Positions 49,242 through 58,537 of a stretch of DNA of 64,000 nt are shown piece after piece (the stretch's first letter is position 1; each line of letters opens with the position of its first letter). The notes beneath the pieces are model-generated. The model did no database searches, was not told where the DNA came from, and saw only the letters and a list, made by a program, of their open reading frames with translations. The DNA is from Tsukamurella pulmonis (lineage in GTDB: Bacteria > Actinomycetota > Actinomycetes > Mycobacteriales > Mycobacteriaceae): contig NZ_FNLF01000002.1 of assembly GCF_900103175.1 (NCBI RefSeq), positions 4,230,136 through 4,294,135 on the forward strand, written 5' to 3'. The position numbers and the translations under genes were made by a program.

Positions 49242-49750
49242 GCGGCCCGTCGGAGGAGCCCACGCTCCGCAACCCCGGGCTCCCGGGTCGCCCCGATCCG
49301 GCCGCGCCCGCGGCGGACCGGGCGCGATCGGCACCGTCGGAGCCCAAGCTCGCGTACTCCGAGGTCCCGGACCCGCCCACGCCCCGCACCGACCGGATCG
49401 CGCGCGGCGCGGGCCGGGTGGCGCCGCCCCGTCGGTCGGCCACGCCGCCGGCCGCGGCCCCGCACCGGATGGCGCCGCGCCCGCACACCCCGCACCCGCA
49501 CCCGCACCGTCCGGCCGCGCCGCCCGCGCGGGCGGCGCAGGCCCGGCGGGCACCGCAGGCCCGTCCCGCACCGCCGCGCGCCGCGGCCCCGGCCGCCCCC
49601 GCTCCGCAGGCACCGGAGGCCCCGGCCGCACCCGCCGCAGCGCCGGCCCCGCAACGCACACGGCCGCGGCTCACCGGCCCGGAATGGGCGGCGGCCGCGG
49701 CCATGATCGTGCTCGTGCTGGCCGTCCTGCTCGGACTGGCCCTCGCCTAG
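49238..49750 (+). CDS. Proline/alanine-rich tail-anchored membrane protein
   Basis: A 170-residue protein almost wholly Pro/Ala/Arg/His (PHTPHPHPHRPAAPP, APAAPAPQAPEAPAAPA), with a single helix at the extreme C terminus (WAAAAAMIVLVLAVLLGLALA), so the bulk should face the cytoplasm. ATG overlaps the stop of the acidic protein (ATGA), implying joint translation with it. Its stop abuts the convergent fba stop with no gap. Function unknown. Confidence 0.7.
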   Translation: MSGPSEEPTLRNPGLPGRPDPAAPAADRARSAPSEPKLAYSEVPDPPTPRTDRIARGAGRVAPPRRSATPPAAAPHRMAPRPHTPHPHPHRPAAPPARAAQARRAPQARPAPPRAAAPAAPAPQAPEAPAAPAAAPAPQRTRPRLTGPEWAAAAAMIVLVLAVLLGLALA

Positions 49751-50779
49751 CTACTTCGCGCTGATCGACTTGCCGGCGGAGTGCAGGTCGTTGCAGGCCT
49801 CGACGACACGCTCGGCCATCGAGGTCTCGGCCTTCTTCAGGTAGGCGCGCGGATCGTAGGTCTTCTTGTTGCCGACCTCGCCGTCGATCTTCAGGACGCC
49901 GTCGTAGTTGCTGAACATATGGCCCGCGACGGGGCGGGTGAAGGCGTACTGGGTATCGGTGTCGACGTTCATCTTCACCACGCCGTAGCTCAGCGACTCC
50001 TCGATCTCGCTCTTGAGCGAACCCGAACCGCCGTGGAAGACGAACTCGAACGGCTTGCTGCCCTCGGGCAGGCCCAGCTTCTTCGCGGCCACGGCCTGGC
50101 CGTCGCGCAGGACGGTCGGGCGCAGCTTGACGTTGCCCGGCTTGTAGACGCCGTGGACGTTGCCGAACGTGGCGGCCAGCAGGTAACCGTCCGTGCCCAG
50201 CGCGTCGACGGTCTTCGCGAAGTCCTCGTCGGAGGTGAACAGCTTGTCGTTGATCTCGTTCTCGACGCCGTCCTCCTCGCCGCCGACCACGCCGATCTCG
50301 ATCTCCAGGATGATGTTGGCGGCCTTCGACTTGGCCAGCAGCTCCTGCGCGATCTCCAGGTTCTCCTCCAGCGGCACCGCCGAGCCGTCCCACATGTGCG
50401 ACTGGAACAGCGGGTTCTGCCCGTTGTCGACGCGCTCCTGCGAGATCGCGAGCAGCGGCCGCACGTAGGTGTCCAGCTTGTCCTTCGGGCAGTGGTCGGT
50501 GTGCAGCGCGACGGTCACGTCGTACTGGGCCGCCACGACGTGCGCGAACTCGGCGAGCGCGACCGCGCCGACGACCATGTCCTTGACGCCCAGGCCGGAA
50601 CCGAACTCCGAACCGCCCGTCGAGAACTGGATGATGCCGTCACTGCCCGCGTCGGCGAACCCCTTGATCGCGGCATTGATCGTCTCGCTCGACGTGCAGT
50701 TGATCGCCGGGTAGGCGTAACCGCCCTCGCGAGCGCGGTCCAGCATCTCCCGGTAGGCCTCGGGGGTTGCGATGGGCAT
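49751..50779 (-). CDS. fba: Fructose-bisphosphate aldolase, class II
   Basis: Zinc-dependent glycolytic/gluconeogenic aldolase. The 342-residue enzyme has VALHTDHCPKD (zinc His and catalytic Asp), EIEIGVVGGEEDGVEN, ATFGNVHGVYKPGNV, FVFHGGSGS (second zinc-ligand region) and KMNVDTDTQYAF. Close to mycobacterial Fba (Rv0363c) and in the same neighbourhood. ATG at 50779 with GGAGGA upstream. Confidence 0.97.
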   Translation of the reverse strand: MPIATPEAYREMLDRAREGGYAYPAINCTSSETINAAIKGFADAGSDGIIQFSTGGSEFGSGLGVKDMVVGAVALAEFAHVVAAQYDVTVALHTDHCPKDKLDTYVRPLLAISQERVDNGQNPLFQSHMWDGSAVPLEENLEIAQELLAKSKAANIILEIEIGVVGGEEDGVENEINDKLFTSDEDFAKTVDALGTDGYLLAATFGNVHGVYKPGNVKLRPTVLRDGQAVAAKKLGLPEGSKPFEFVFHGGSGSLKSEIEESLSYGVVKMNVDTDTQYAFTRPVAGHMFSNYDGVLKIDGEVGNKKTYDPRAYLKKAETSMAERVVEACNDLHSAGKSISAK

Positions 50780-50828
50780 GTCTGTCCTCCTGAGCGGTTC
50801 GGCGTTTCCAGGTGCAAGACTATCGCCC

Positions 50829-52700
50829 ATGGAGCTCGCTGTTGGGCTGGTAGCCCTCGTGGCCACGGTTCTCGTGGTCAGTGCTTTCTGCGACCGTCTC
50901 GGTCTGGCCGCGCCGCTGGTGCTGACGGTGGTCGGTATCGGCGCCTCGTTCATCCCGGCCGTCCCCGAGGTGCCGCTCAACCCCGACGTGGTGCTGCTCG
51001 GCCTCCTGCCGCCGCTGCTCTACGCCGCTGCGTCGAAGGCCTCGCTCGTCGACTTCAAGGAGAACATCCGCCCGATCGGGATGCTGTCGGTCGGGCTGGT
51101 GCTGTTCACCGCCGGCGCCGTGGGCGTGGTGACCTCCTACCTGCTCGACATCCCGTTCGCCGCGGGCCTGGCGCTCGGCGCCATCGTCGGGCCGCCGGAC
51201 GCCGTGGCCGCGACCGCCGTGGGCCGCCGCATCGGCCTACCGCGCCGGGTCACGACGCTGCTCGAGGGCGAGTCGCTGTTCAACGACGCCACGTCGATCG
51301 TGCTGCTCCGCACGGCCATCGCCGCGGTCGCGGGGACCATCGGCTTCTGGCAGGTCCTGGGCTCGTTCGCGCTGAGCGCGATCGGCGGCGTGCTCGTCGG
51401 CGGCCTCGCCGCGCTGCTGATCCGGTTCGCGCTGCGCCGGCTCACCGACCCGGTGCTCACCACCGGCATCAGCCTGATCAGCCCGTGGATCGCCTACCTG
51501 CCCGCCGAGCACATCCACGCCTCGGGCGTGGTGGCGACGGTCGTCGCGGGGCTCATCGTCGCGTACAAGGCGCCCACGGATCAGACGGCCGTCGGCCGGA
51601 TGTCGGCGCGCATCAACTGGAACACCGTCCAGTTCCTCCTGGAGAACGCCGTCTTCCTGTTGATCGGCCTGCAGATGCGCACGATCTTCGAGGGCGCCGA
51701 CCAGTCGCCCATCGGCTGGCCGCTGATCATCACCACCTGCGTCGCCGTGATGCTCACCGTGATCCTCGCGCGGATCGTGTGGTGCGCCCCGTCGGCGCTG
51801 ATCGCGATCAAGGTCGACGACGCGAGCGAGCGCCTGAGCCCGGGCGAGACGGCCGTGCTGTCCTGGGCCGGCATGCGCGGTGTGGTCACGCTCGCGGCGG
51901 CGTTCATCCTCCCGTTCGACTTCCCCGACCGCGAGGTCCTGGTCTTCGCCGCGATGGTCGTGGTGGCGGGCAGCCTCCTGATCCAGGGGTCGACGCTGCC
52001 CGCGCTGGCGAAGCTGCTCCGCGTGCAGGGGCCCAACGCACGCACCGACGCCCTGCAGCAGGCCGTCGTCATGCGGGCCGCCCTCAACGCGGGCCTCGCG
52101 CGCCTCGACGAGATCGCCGCCAGCCCGGAGAACACCGTCCCGGCCACCGTGCTCGACGGTGTGCGCGAGCACACCATCAGCCGCGAGCGAGCGTTCTGGG
52201 AGCGGCTCGGCCCGGACGCGGCGAACACGCCCGCGGCGCAGCTGCGCGCCGTCCGCCTGCAGATGATCGACGCCGAACGCGCCGAGGTGCTGCGCATGCG
52301 CGACGCGGGGCAGGGCGATCACGAGGTCCTCGAGCAGGTGCTCTCCACCTTCGACGTCGAAGAGGCGATGCTCGAGGTGTCCGCCGTCCGCAGTGAGAGG
52401 ATCGCCGTGGCCGAACTCCTCACTCCTCCGTGGGCCCAGGACGAGTGTGCCCACATCCGGGTCTCCGACGAGGTCGCCGACCCGGTGGCGCTCAGCGAGA
52501 CCTGCCTCGAGTGCGTGGCGGAGGGGCATGATCCGGTCGCGCTGCGACTGTGCCTGAGCTGCGGACACGTCGGCTGCTGCGACTCCTCGGAGGGCAAGCA
52601 TGCGACGGCGCACTACGAGCAGACCAACCATCCGGTGATCCGGAGTTTCCAGTCCGGTGAGTCGTGGCGCTGGTGCTACGTGGACGAACTGTTGAAATAG
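50829..52700 (+). CDS. Na+/H+ antiporter (CPA1/NhaP type) with C-terminal UBP-type zinc finger
   Basis: A 623-residue protein. Residues 1 to about 410 form 11-13 membrane helices with the CPA1 core (GAIVGPPDAVAATAVGRRIGLPRRVTTLLEGESLFNDATSIVL, GPPDA and NDA being the ion-site motifs) exchanging Na+ or K+ for H+. A helical regulatory region follows. The last 90 residues are a zf-UBP domain (TCLECV, LRLCLSCGHVGCCDSSEGKHA, HYEQTNHPVIRSF, WRWCYVDE) with its Cys/His ligands intact. In eukaryotes this fold binds free ubiquitin C termini; in bacteria its ligand is unknown. Confidence 0.92.
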   Translation: MELAVGLVALVATVLVVSAFCDRLGLAAPLVLTVVGIGASFIPAVPEVPLNPDVVLLGLLPPLLYAAASKASLVDFKENIRPIGMLSVGLVLFTAGAVGVVTSYLLDIPFAAGLALGAIVGPPDAVAATAVGRRIGLPRRVTTLLEGESLFNDATSIVLLRTAIAAVAGTIGFWQVLGSFALSAIGGVLVGGLAALLIRFALRRLTDPVLTTGISLISPWIAYLPAEHIHASGVVATVVAGLIVAYKAPTDQTAVGRMSARINWNTVQFLLENAVFLLIGLQMRTIFEGADQSPIGWPLIITTCVAVMLTVILARIVWCAPSALIAIKVDDASERLSPGETAVLSWAGMRGVVTLAAAFILPFDFPDREVLVFAAMVVVAGSLLIQGSTLPALAKLLRVQGPNARTDALQQAVVMRAALNAGLARLDEIAASPENTVPATVLDGVREHTISRERAFWERLGPDAANTPAAQLRAVRLQMIDAERAEVLRMRDAGQGDHEVLEQVLSTFDVEEAMLEVSAVRSERIAVAELLTPPWAQDECAHIRVSDEVADPVALSETCLECVAEGHDPVALRLCLSCGHVGCCDSSEGKHATAHYEQTNHPVIRSFQSGESWRWCYVDELLK

Positions 52701-52718
52701 AGCCGGTATCCTGGTTCG

Positions 52719-53453
52719 GTGCCTCTCAACGACCTGACTCTGGCCGCCTCGACCACCATGCAGGCGTTCGCCCTCAAGGACATCACCGACCCGGTCGCCG
52801 TCCTCAACGCCTTCGGCGGCATCGCCCTGGTGGGCCTGCTGCTGGTGGTGTTCATCGAATCCGGAGTGCTGTTCCCCGTCCTCCCCGGTGACTCGCTGCT
52901 GTTCGTCGCCGGGCTGCTGACCGCCGCCGGAACGGGCGCAGCGGTCGGCGAAGCCACCTACACCGGCTCGGCGATGTCGCTGCCCGTCCTCCTGATCGCC
53001 ACGCCCATCGCCGCGATCCTCGGATCGCAGGTCGGGTACGTCATCGGCCGGTTCGGCGGGGAGAAGTTCTTCTCGCCCGACGCGCGTTTCCTCAAGACCA
53101 AGTACCTCGACGAGTCCCATGAGTTCTTCGAGAAGTACGGTCCCGCGACGCTGATCCTCGCCCGTTTCGTGCCCTTCGTGCGCACCTTCGCCCCCATCGC
53201 CGCCGGCGCGGCCAAGATGAACTACATCAAGTTCATCGTGTGGAACGCCATCGGCGCCGTGATCTGGGCCGACGGCATCATCCTGCTGGGCGTCTGGCTC
53301 GGCAAGATCGACTGGGTCCGCGACAACATCGACAAGATCTTCATCGGCATCGTGCTCGTCTCGGTGCTACCCATCGTGTGGGGCGTGGTGAAGAAGTACC
53401 TCGCGGGGCGGCGCGAGGCCGCCGCCGACACCGGCGCCGACACCGGCGCGTAG
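52719..53453 (+). CDS. DedA family membrane protein (first)
   Basis: A 244-residue DedA/SNARE-associated protein, probably an undecaprenyl-phosphate or phospholipid flippase: VFIESGVLFPVLPGDSLLFVAGLL, GYVIGRFGG, EFFEKYGPATLILARFVPFVRTFAPIAAGAAKM and a following pair of helices. The conserved Glu (ESG), Arg (RFVPFVR) and PGDS are present. TATCCT ends 6 bases before the GTG, so leaderless. Matches Rv0364. It begins 18 bases after the antiporter. Confidence 0.93.
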   Translation: MPLNDLTLAASTTMQAFALKDITDPVAVLNAFGGIALVGLLLVVFIESGVLFPVLPGDSLLFVAGLLTAAGTGAAVGEATYTGSAMSLPVLLIATPIAAILGSQVGYVIGRFGGEKFFSPDARFLKTKYLDESHEFFEKYGPATLILARFVPFVRTFAPIAAGAAKMNYIKFIVWNAIGAVIWADGIILLGVWLGKIDWVRDNIDKIFIGIVLVSVLPIVWGVVKKYLAGRREAAADTGADTGA

Positions 53454-53461
53454 GCCCGCCC

Positions 53462-54097
53462 GTGCTCGAATTCGTCCAGAGCGCCGGGCCGGTGATGATC
53501 TGGCTCGTCGTGGCCGGATTCGTCTTCTGCGAGTGCGCCTTCATCATCGGGCTGTTCCTGCCCGGCGATTCACTGCTGCTCACCGCGGGGCTGGCGATGG
53601 CCACCACCGGCCACTCCGCCGCCTCGGTGTGGGGGCTGGCCTTCGCCGCTTTCCTCGCTGCGATCGCCGGCAACCACGTGGGCTACGGGATCGGCGCGAA
53701 GATGGGCGATCACGTGCTCGCCAAGAAGGACGGCCGCTACCTCAACGCGCACAACCTGCACCGGGTCAAGGAGCTGATGGACAAGCACGGCTTCTTCTCC
53801 GTGCTCATCGCCCGCTGGATCCCGTGGGTGCGCACGCTGTGCCCGCTGGTCGCGGGCGCGGTCGGCATGGACAAGCGGAAGTTCACCCTCGCCTCGGTGC
53901 TCGGCTCGCTGATCTGGGCGCCGTTCCTCCTGCTCGTGGGGTACTACGCCTCGTCGGCGCTGGAGGACTACAAGTGGGTCCTGGACTGGGCGCTGCGCGG
54001 CATGATCGTCATGCTCGTCGTGGGCACGATCGTCGGGATCGTCGGCTACCGCCGCGAGATGTCCAAACCGAACGTCTCCGTCGACCTCGAAGACTGA
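53462..54097 (+). CDS. DedA family membrane protein (second)
   Basis: A 211-residue paralogue 8 bases after the first: FVFCECAFIIGLFLPGDSLLLTAGL (CEC replaces ESG, with Glu kept), GYGIGAKMG, KHGFFSVLIARWIPWVRTLCPLVAGAVGM. It is divergent enough to serve a different lipid or partner. GTG at 53462. Tandem DedA pairs are less common than single copies. Confidence 0.9.
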   Translation: MLEFVQSAGPVMIWLVVAGFVFCECAFIIGLFLPGDSLLLTAGLAMATTGHSAASVWGLAFAAFLAAIAGNHVGYGIGAKMGDHVLAKKDGRYLNAHNLHRVKELMDKHGFFSVLIARWIPWVRTLCPLVAGAVGMDKRKFTLASVLGSLIWAPFLLLVGYYASSALEDYKWVLDWALRGMIVMLVVGTIVGIVGYRREMSKPNVSVDLED

Positions 54098-54098
54098 C

Positions 54099-55762
<1,664 letters not shown>

Positions 55763-55768
55763 GTCCCG

Positions 55769-56059
55769 TCAGAGGTGCCGCGTGGGGTCCATCCGCTGAT
55801 GCAGGACGCGGACGACGTCCACGCCGTCGATGCGGGGTCGGTAGAAGATCAGATCGCTCCCCATGGCGTACCGTCGGTAACCTTCGCGGACGTCGTCACA
55901 TGCGCGACCCCGATCGGGGTCCTCAGCGATCCGTTCGATCGCGGCGCGGATCTCGACCAGGTAAGTCTCCGCCTGGCGGACGCCCCAGCGCTCCTCCGTG
56001 TAGTCCCAGATCGATGAGAGGTCGCGTCGTGCGGCAGGAGTGAGCCGATAGCCGGTCAC
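55769..56059 (-). CDS. parE: ParE/RelE superfamily toxin
   Basis: A 96-residue toxin: YRLTPAARRDLSSIWDYTEERWGVRQAETYLVEIRAAIERIAEDPDRGR is the ParE N-terminal layout, followed by GYRRYAMGSDLIFYRPRIDGVDVVRVLHQRMD. ParE proteins poison DNA gyrase; RelE relatives cut mRNA, but the catalytic RelE residues are absent, so ParE is preferred. GTG at 56059 overlaps the antitoxin stop (GTGA). Reads downstream of parD. Confidence 0.88.
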   Translation of the reverse strand: MTGYRLTPAARRDLSSIWDYTEERWGVRQAETYLVEIRAAIERIAEDPDRGRACDDVREGYRRYAMGSDLIFYRPRIDGVDVVRVLHQRMDPTRHL

Positions 56060-56289
56060 GACTTCTTGGCGGCGATGAATTCGTCGAAGTCGAAGGCCTC
56101 CGGCGTTCCGCCCTCCTCGCCCTCGATGAGGGCGCCGCGAAGTGTCGCCATCCGGGTCTCGTGGTCCTCGAGCATGCGGAGCCCGGCACGCACCACTTCG
56201 CTCGCTGACCGGTACCGGCCCGTCGCGACCTCGCGCGCGAGGAACTCCGTCATGTGGTCGTCGAGGCTGATCGACGTGTTCGTCGCCAT
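56056..56289 (-). CDS. parD: ParD-type ribbon-helix-helix antitoxin
   Basis: A 77-residue antitoxin: the N-terminal ribbon-helix-helix (NTSISLDDHMTEFLAREVATGRYRSASEVVRAGLRMLED) is the DNA-binding and dimer part; the acidic C-terminal half (LIEGEEGGTPEAFDFDEFIAAKKS) should wrap ParE. ATG at 56289; a TACCTT box ends 6 bases before it. A 15-base palindrome just upstream is the probable operator. Confidence 0.9.
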   Translation of the reverse strand: MATNTSISLDDHMTEFLAREVATGRYRSASEVVRAGLRMLEDHETRMATLRGALIEGEEGGTPEAFDFDEFIAAKKS

Positions 56290-56299
56290 GAGTGCAAGG

Positions 56300-56314
56300 T
56301 ACCAATGATTGGTA
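56300..56314 (-). promoter_or_regulatory. parDE operator palindrome
   Basis: TACCAAT-G-ATTGGTA is a perfect 7+7 inverted repeat with a one-base centre, 10 bases upstream of the parD ATG and overlapping its likely -10 (TACCTT on the minus strand). ParD or the ParDE complex would bind it for autorepression. Confidence 0.75.
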
Positions 56315-56368
56315 ACGGACGCTCGCAGAGTCGTTCCGGAACACCGGCGAGCCCCTGCATGTGACCCC

Positions 56369-56397
56369 TTGCACATCTGCATAAGTCGACTTACAGT
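56369..56397 (+). promoter_or_regulatory. Promoter with embedded TAAGTCGACTTA palindrome upstream of DUF2236 gene
   Basis: TTGCAC (56369-56374), exactly 17 bases, then TACAGT (56392-56397). The 12-base perfect palindrome TAAGTCGACTTA (56382-56393) lies in the spacer and reaches into the -10, so a dimeric repressor would block this promoter. The cognate regulator is unknown. Confidence 0.75.
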
Positions 56398-56423
56398 GAG
56401 ATTCACCCCACCGAGGAGACGGC

Positions 56424-57341
56424 ATGCAGAAGATCGACCGCAACCGCGGCCTGAACCCGGAGACCGACTACGTCGAGATCTCGCGGAACCTCGGGACGTA
56501 CGACTTCCCGTGGGACATCACCCAGGCGCTGAGCTTCGCGCTGTTCCGCACGTACGCCGTGCCCAGCATCGGCCGCCTCCTGGCGGACACGGGCGAGTTC
56601 ACCGAGCGCGTGCAGAAGCGCTACGACGACACGGCGCTCCTGCTGGAGGTGCCGCTGCTCAAGGGCTTCGCCAGCCCCGAGGGCAGGGCGGCCGTCCGGC
56701 GGATCAACCAGATGCACAAGATGTACGACATCTCCGACGACGACATGCGGTACGTGCTGTGCACCTTCGTCGTGGTCCCGATCCGCTGGATCGCGGACTA
56801 CGGCTGGCGCGACCTCACCGAGGCGGAGCAGCTCGCGACGGTCCGCTACTACCAGGCCCTGGGCAAGCACATGGCGATCCCGGACATCCCCGCCGACTAC
56901 GACGCGTTCGCCGACTACATGGACCGCTACGAGGCCGAGCACTTCGCCTTCGACGAGGGTGCCCGCCGCGTCGCCGACTCCACCCTCGACCTGCTCAAGA
57001 GCTTCTACTTCGCGCCCGTTCGCCCGGCGATCGGCGTCTTCAGCCGGGCGCTCATGGACCCGCCGCTGCTCGCCGCCTTCCACTACGACGATCCGGGGCC
57101 CGTCGTGCGCCGGCTCTCCGTCGGTGCGATGAAGCTGCGCGCCCGCCTCCTCGCCGCCCTGCCGTCGCGGCGCACGCCCGCGCTGGTGCGGAACAACCAC
57201 CGGATCCGCAGCTACCCGAACGGATTCCGCACCGAAGCTCTGGGCACCTTCGCCCCGGGGTGCCCCGTGCACCGCAGCACCGCCGTCGACCCCGTCGTCG
57301 GCACCGCCGCCGGCCCGGCCACCGCCGGCGAGGGCCGCTAG
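56424..57341 (+). CDS. DUF2236 (MpaB/Lcp-like oxygenase) family protein
   Basis: A 305-residue protein of the family that includes latex-clearing protein and mycophenolic acid synthesis protein B: TGEFTERVQKRYDDTALLLEVPLLKGF, RRINQMHKMYDISDDDMRYVL with the conserved His, and RWIADYGWRDLTEAEQLA. Members use heme b for oxidative C=C cleavage or other oxygenation; many are uncharacterised. GAGGAG lies 5 bases before the ATG. Its promoter contains a perfect palindrome. Confidence 0.88.
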   Translation: MQKIDRNRGLNPETDYVEISRNLGTYDFPWDITQALSFALFRTYAVPSIGRLLADTGEFTERVQKRYDDTALLLEVPLLKGFASPEGRAAVRRINQMHKMYDISDDDMRYVLCTFVVVPIRWIADYGWRDLTEAEQLATVRYYQALGKHMAIPDIPADYDAFADYMDRYEAEHFAFDEGARRVADSTLDLLKSFYFAPVRPAIGVFSRALMDPPLLAAFHYDDPGPVVRRLSVGAMKLRARLLAALPSRRTPALVRNNHRIRSYPNGFRTEALGTFAPGCPVHRSTAVDPVVGTAAGPATAGEGR

Positions 57342-57417
57342 CACCGGCGAGGTCCGTTAGGGCCGGCGAGAGACGAGGCCGAGCGCGCCGGCGCAAGGGT
57401 GCGTCGCACGACCGCCG

Positions 57418-57897
57418 TTACCGAGCGCACCCGCCTCGCTGCTCGACGCGCGCACGCAGCTCCGAGAGCGCCTGATGCTGACCGAGCCGGATCGCGGCTG
57501 CCGTGCAGCCGAGCACGGCCCCCGCCTCCTCCGCGGACAGGCCGACGACCACGCGCAGGATGAGGATCTCGCGGTGACGGGCGGGCAGGCCGTCGACGGG
57601 CGATCCCCCGATCGCCCCGGCCCGCCCGCCCGACCGCGTCGCGGCGTCGGCCGCGATGCGGTACACGAAGGTTGCGAAGTGCTGATCTCGCAGCCGGTAC
57701 CCGGGCAGTGACGCCAGTACCGCACCGCACACCTCGCGCGCCAGTTCGTCCGCGCGTCCACCCGACGCGGACACCCGGGCCCGGCAGTACCGCACCACCG
57801 GCGGGCGGATCACCGTCAGCACCTCACGGACTGCGCGCTGGTCGCCGCGCTGCGCCGCGCGCACGATGCGGGTGAAATACACACCGCTCCAGTCCAT
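57418..57897 (-). CDS. Short SigD-like ECF sigma factor
   Basis: A 159-residue sigma-70 relative. Region 2 is recognisable in GGRADELAREVCGAVLASLPGYR and the following FATFVYRIAADAA; region 4 in LPARHREILILRVVVGLSAEEAGAVLGCTAAAIRLGQHQALSEL. The order and DELAREVC-type helix resemble mycobacterial SigD, but it is shorter and the inter-domain linker is only about 15 residues. No anti-sigma gene is next to it. It could be a genuine orphan sigma or a degrading copy. Confidence 0.78.
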   Translation of the reverse strand: MDWSGVYFTRIVRAAQRGDQRAVREVLTVIRPPVVRYCRARVSASGGRADELAREVCGAVLASLPGYRLRDQHFATFVYRIAADAATRSGGRAGAIGGSPVDGLPARHREILILRVVVGLSAEEAGAVLGCTAAAIRLGQHQALSELRARVEQRGGCAR

Positions 57898-57961
57898 CAG
57901 GCCCCTCCGTCGTCGGTGATCCCGAGCTGGCTCCCTTCGCGAGTGACACTACCTTCCTATT

Positions 57962-57990
57962 CTGACATGTCAATTATGACATGTTAGATT
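57962..57990 (+). promoter_or_regulatory. Promoter and PadR box of the second padR gene
   Basis: CTGACA (57962-57967), 17 bases, TAGATT (57985-57990), then 7 bases to the ATG at 57998. A perfect inverted repeat ACATGTCA-ATTA-TGACATGT (57965-57984) fills the spacer. It contains the ATGT-N8-ACAT pattern of PadR operators, so autorepression is very likely. Confidence 0.85.
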
Positions 57991-57997
57991 GCTGGCC

Positions 57998-58531
57998 ATG
58001 AGTCTCCGCTACGCCGCGCTCGGTCTGCTCTCCAAGCGGCCCGGCAGCGGCTACGACCTGCTGCGGCGGTTCGAGCGGTCGATCGGCAACTTCTGGGTGG
58101 CCACGCAGAGCCAGCTCTACACCGAGCTGGGCAAGCTCGAGAAGGACGGGTTCATCGAGGTCGTCGACACTGGGCCGCGCTCGCGCAAGGTCTACTCCGC
58201 GACCGACGCCGGCCGCGCCGACCTCACGGAGTGGATCAGTCGCCCGGTCATCGACACCCCGCCCCGCAACACCAAGCTCCTCCGGGCCTTCCTCCTCACG
58301 GAGGTCGACGACGCCGTCGCGGACCGGTTCTTCGAGACCGTCATCGCCGATGCGCAGGAGCGCATCGCCGCCCTCACCGCGGTCCGCGACGGGCTGCCCG
58401 AGCTCGAGAACGTCTCCGCGTTCGACCGGATCTCCATCGACCACGCCCTGCGGCACAGCCGCACCGACATCGAATGGGCCACCGCCGCAGCGGAGTACCT
58501 CGCGAGCGAGCGCGACCGCCCCACCCCGTAG
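57998..58531 (+). CDS. PadR family transcriptional regulator with C-terminal effector domain
   Basis: A 177-residue PadR of the long (VirR/AphA-like) kind: SLRYAALGLLSKRPGSGYDLLRRFERSIGNFWVATQSQLYTELGKLEKDGFIEVVDTGPRSRKVYSATDAGRADL-type layout, then a helical Vir C-terminal half (IADAQERIAALTAVRDG, ISIDHALRHSRTDIEWATAA). ATG at 57998 follows the -10 by 7 bases. The convergent hydrolase and nearby DUF2236 gene are possible targets, but only self-control is supported by sequence. Confidence 0.92.
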   Translation: MSLRYAALGLLSKRPGSGYDLLRRFERSIGNFWVATQSQLYTELGKLEKDGFIEVVDTGPRSRKVYSATDAGRADLTEWISRPVIDTPPRNTKLLRAFLLTEVDDAVADRFFETVIADAQERIAALTAVRDGLPELENVSAFDRISIDHALRHSRTDIEWATAAAEYLASERDRPTP

Positions 58532-58537
58532 CGGGCC

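Noticed and set aside
46905-49661. Very long minus-strand frame opposite the acidic membrane protein
   Set aside because: Mirror of the acidic repeats; the product is a Gly/Val/Leu/Arg low-complexity string and the plus-strand frame has the membrane helix and conserved Rv0361-like domain.
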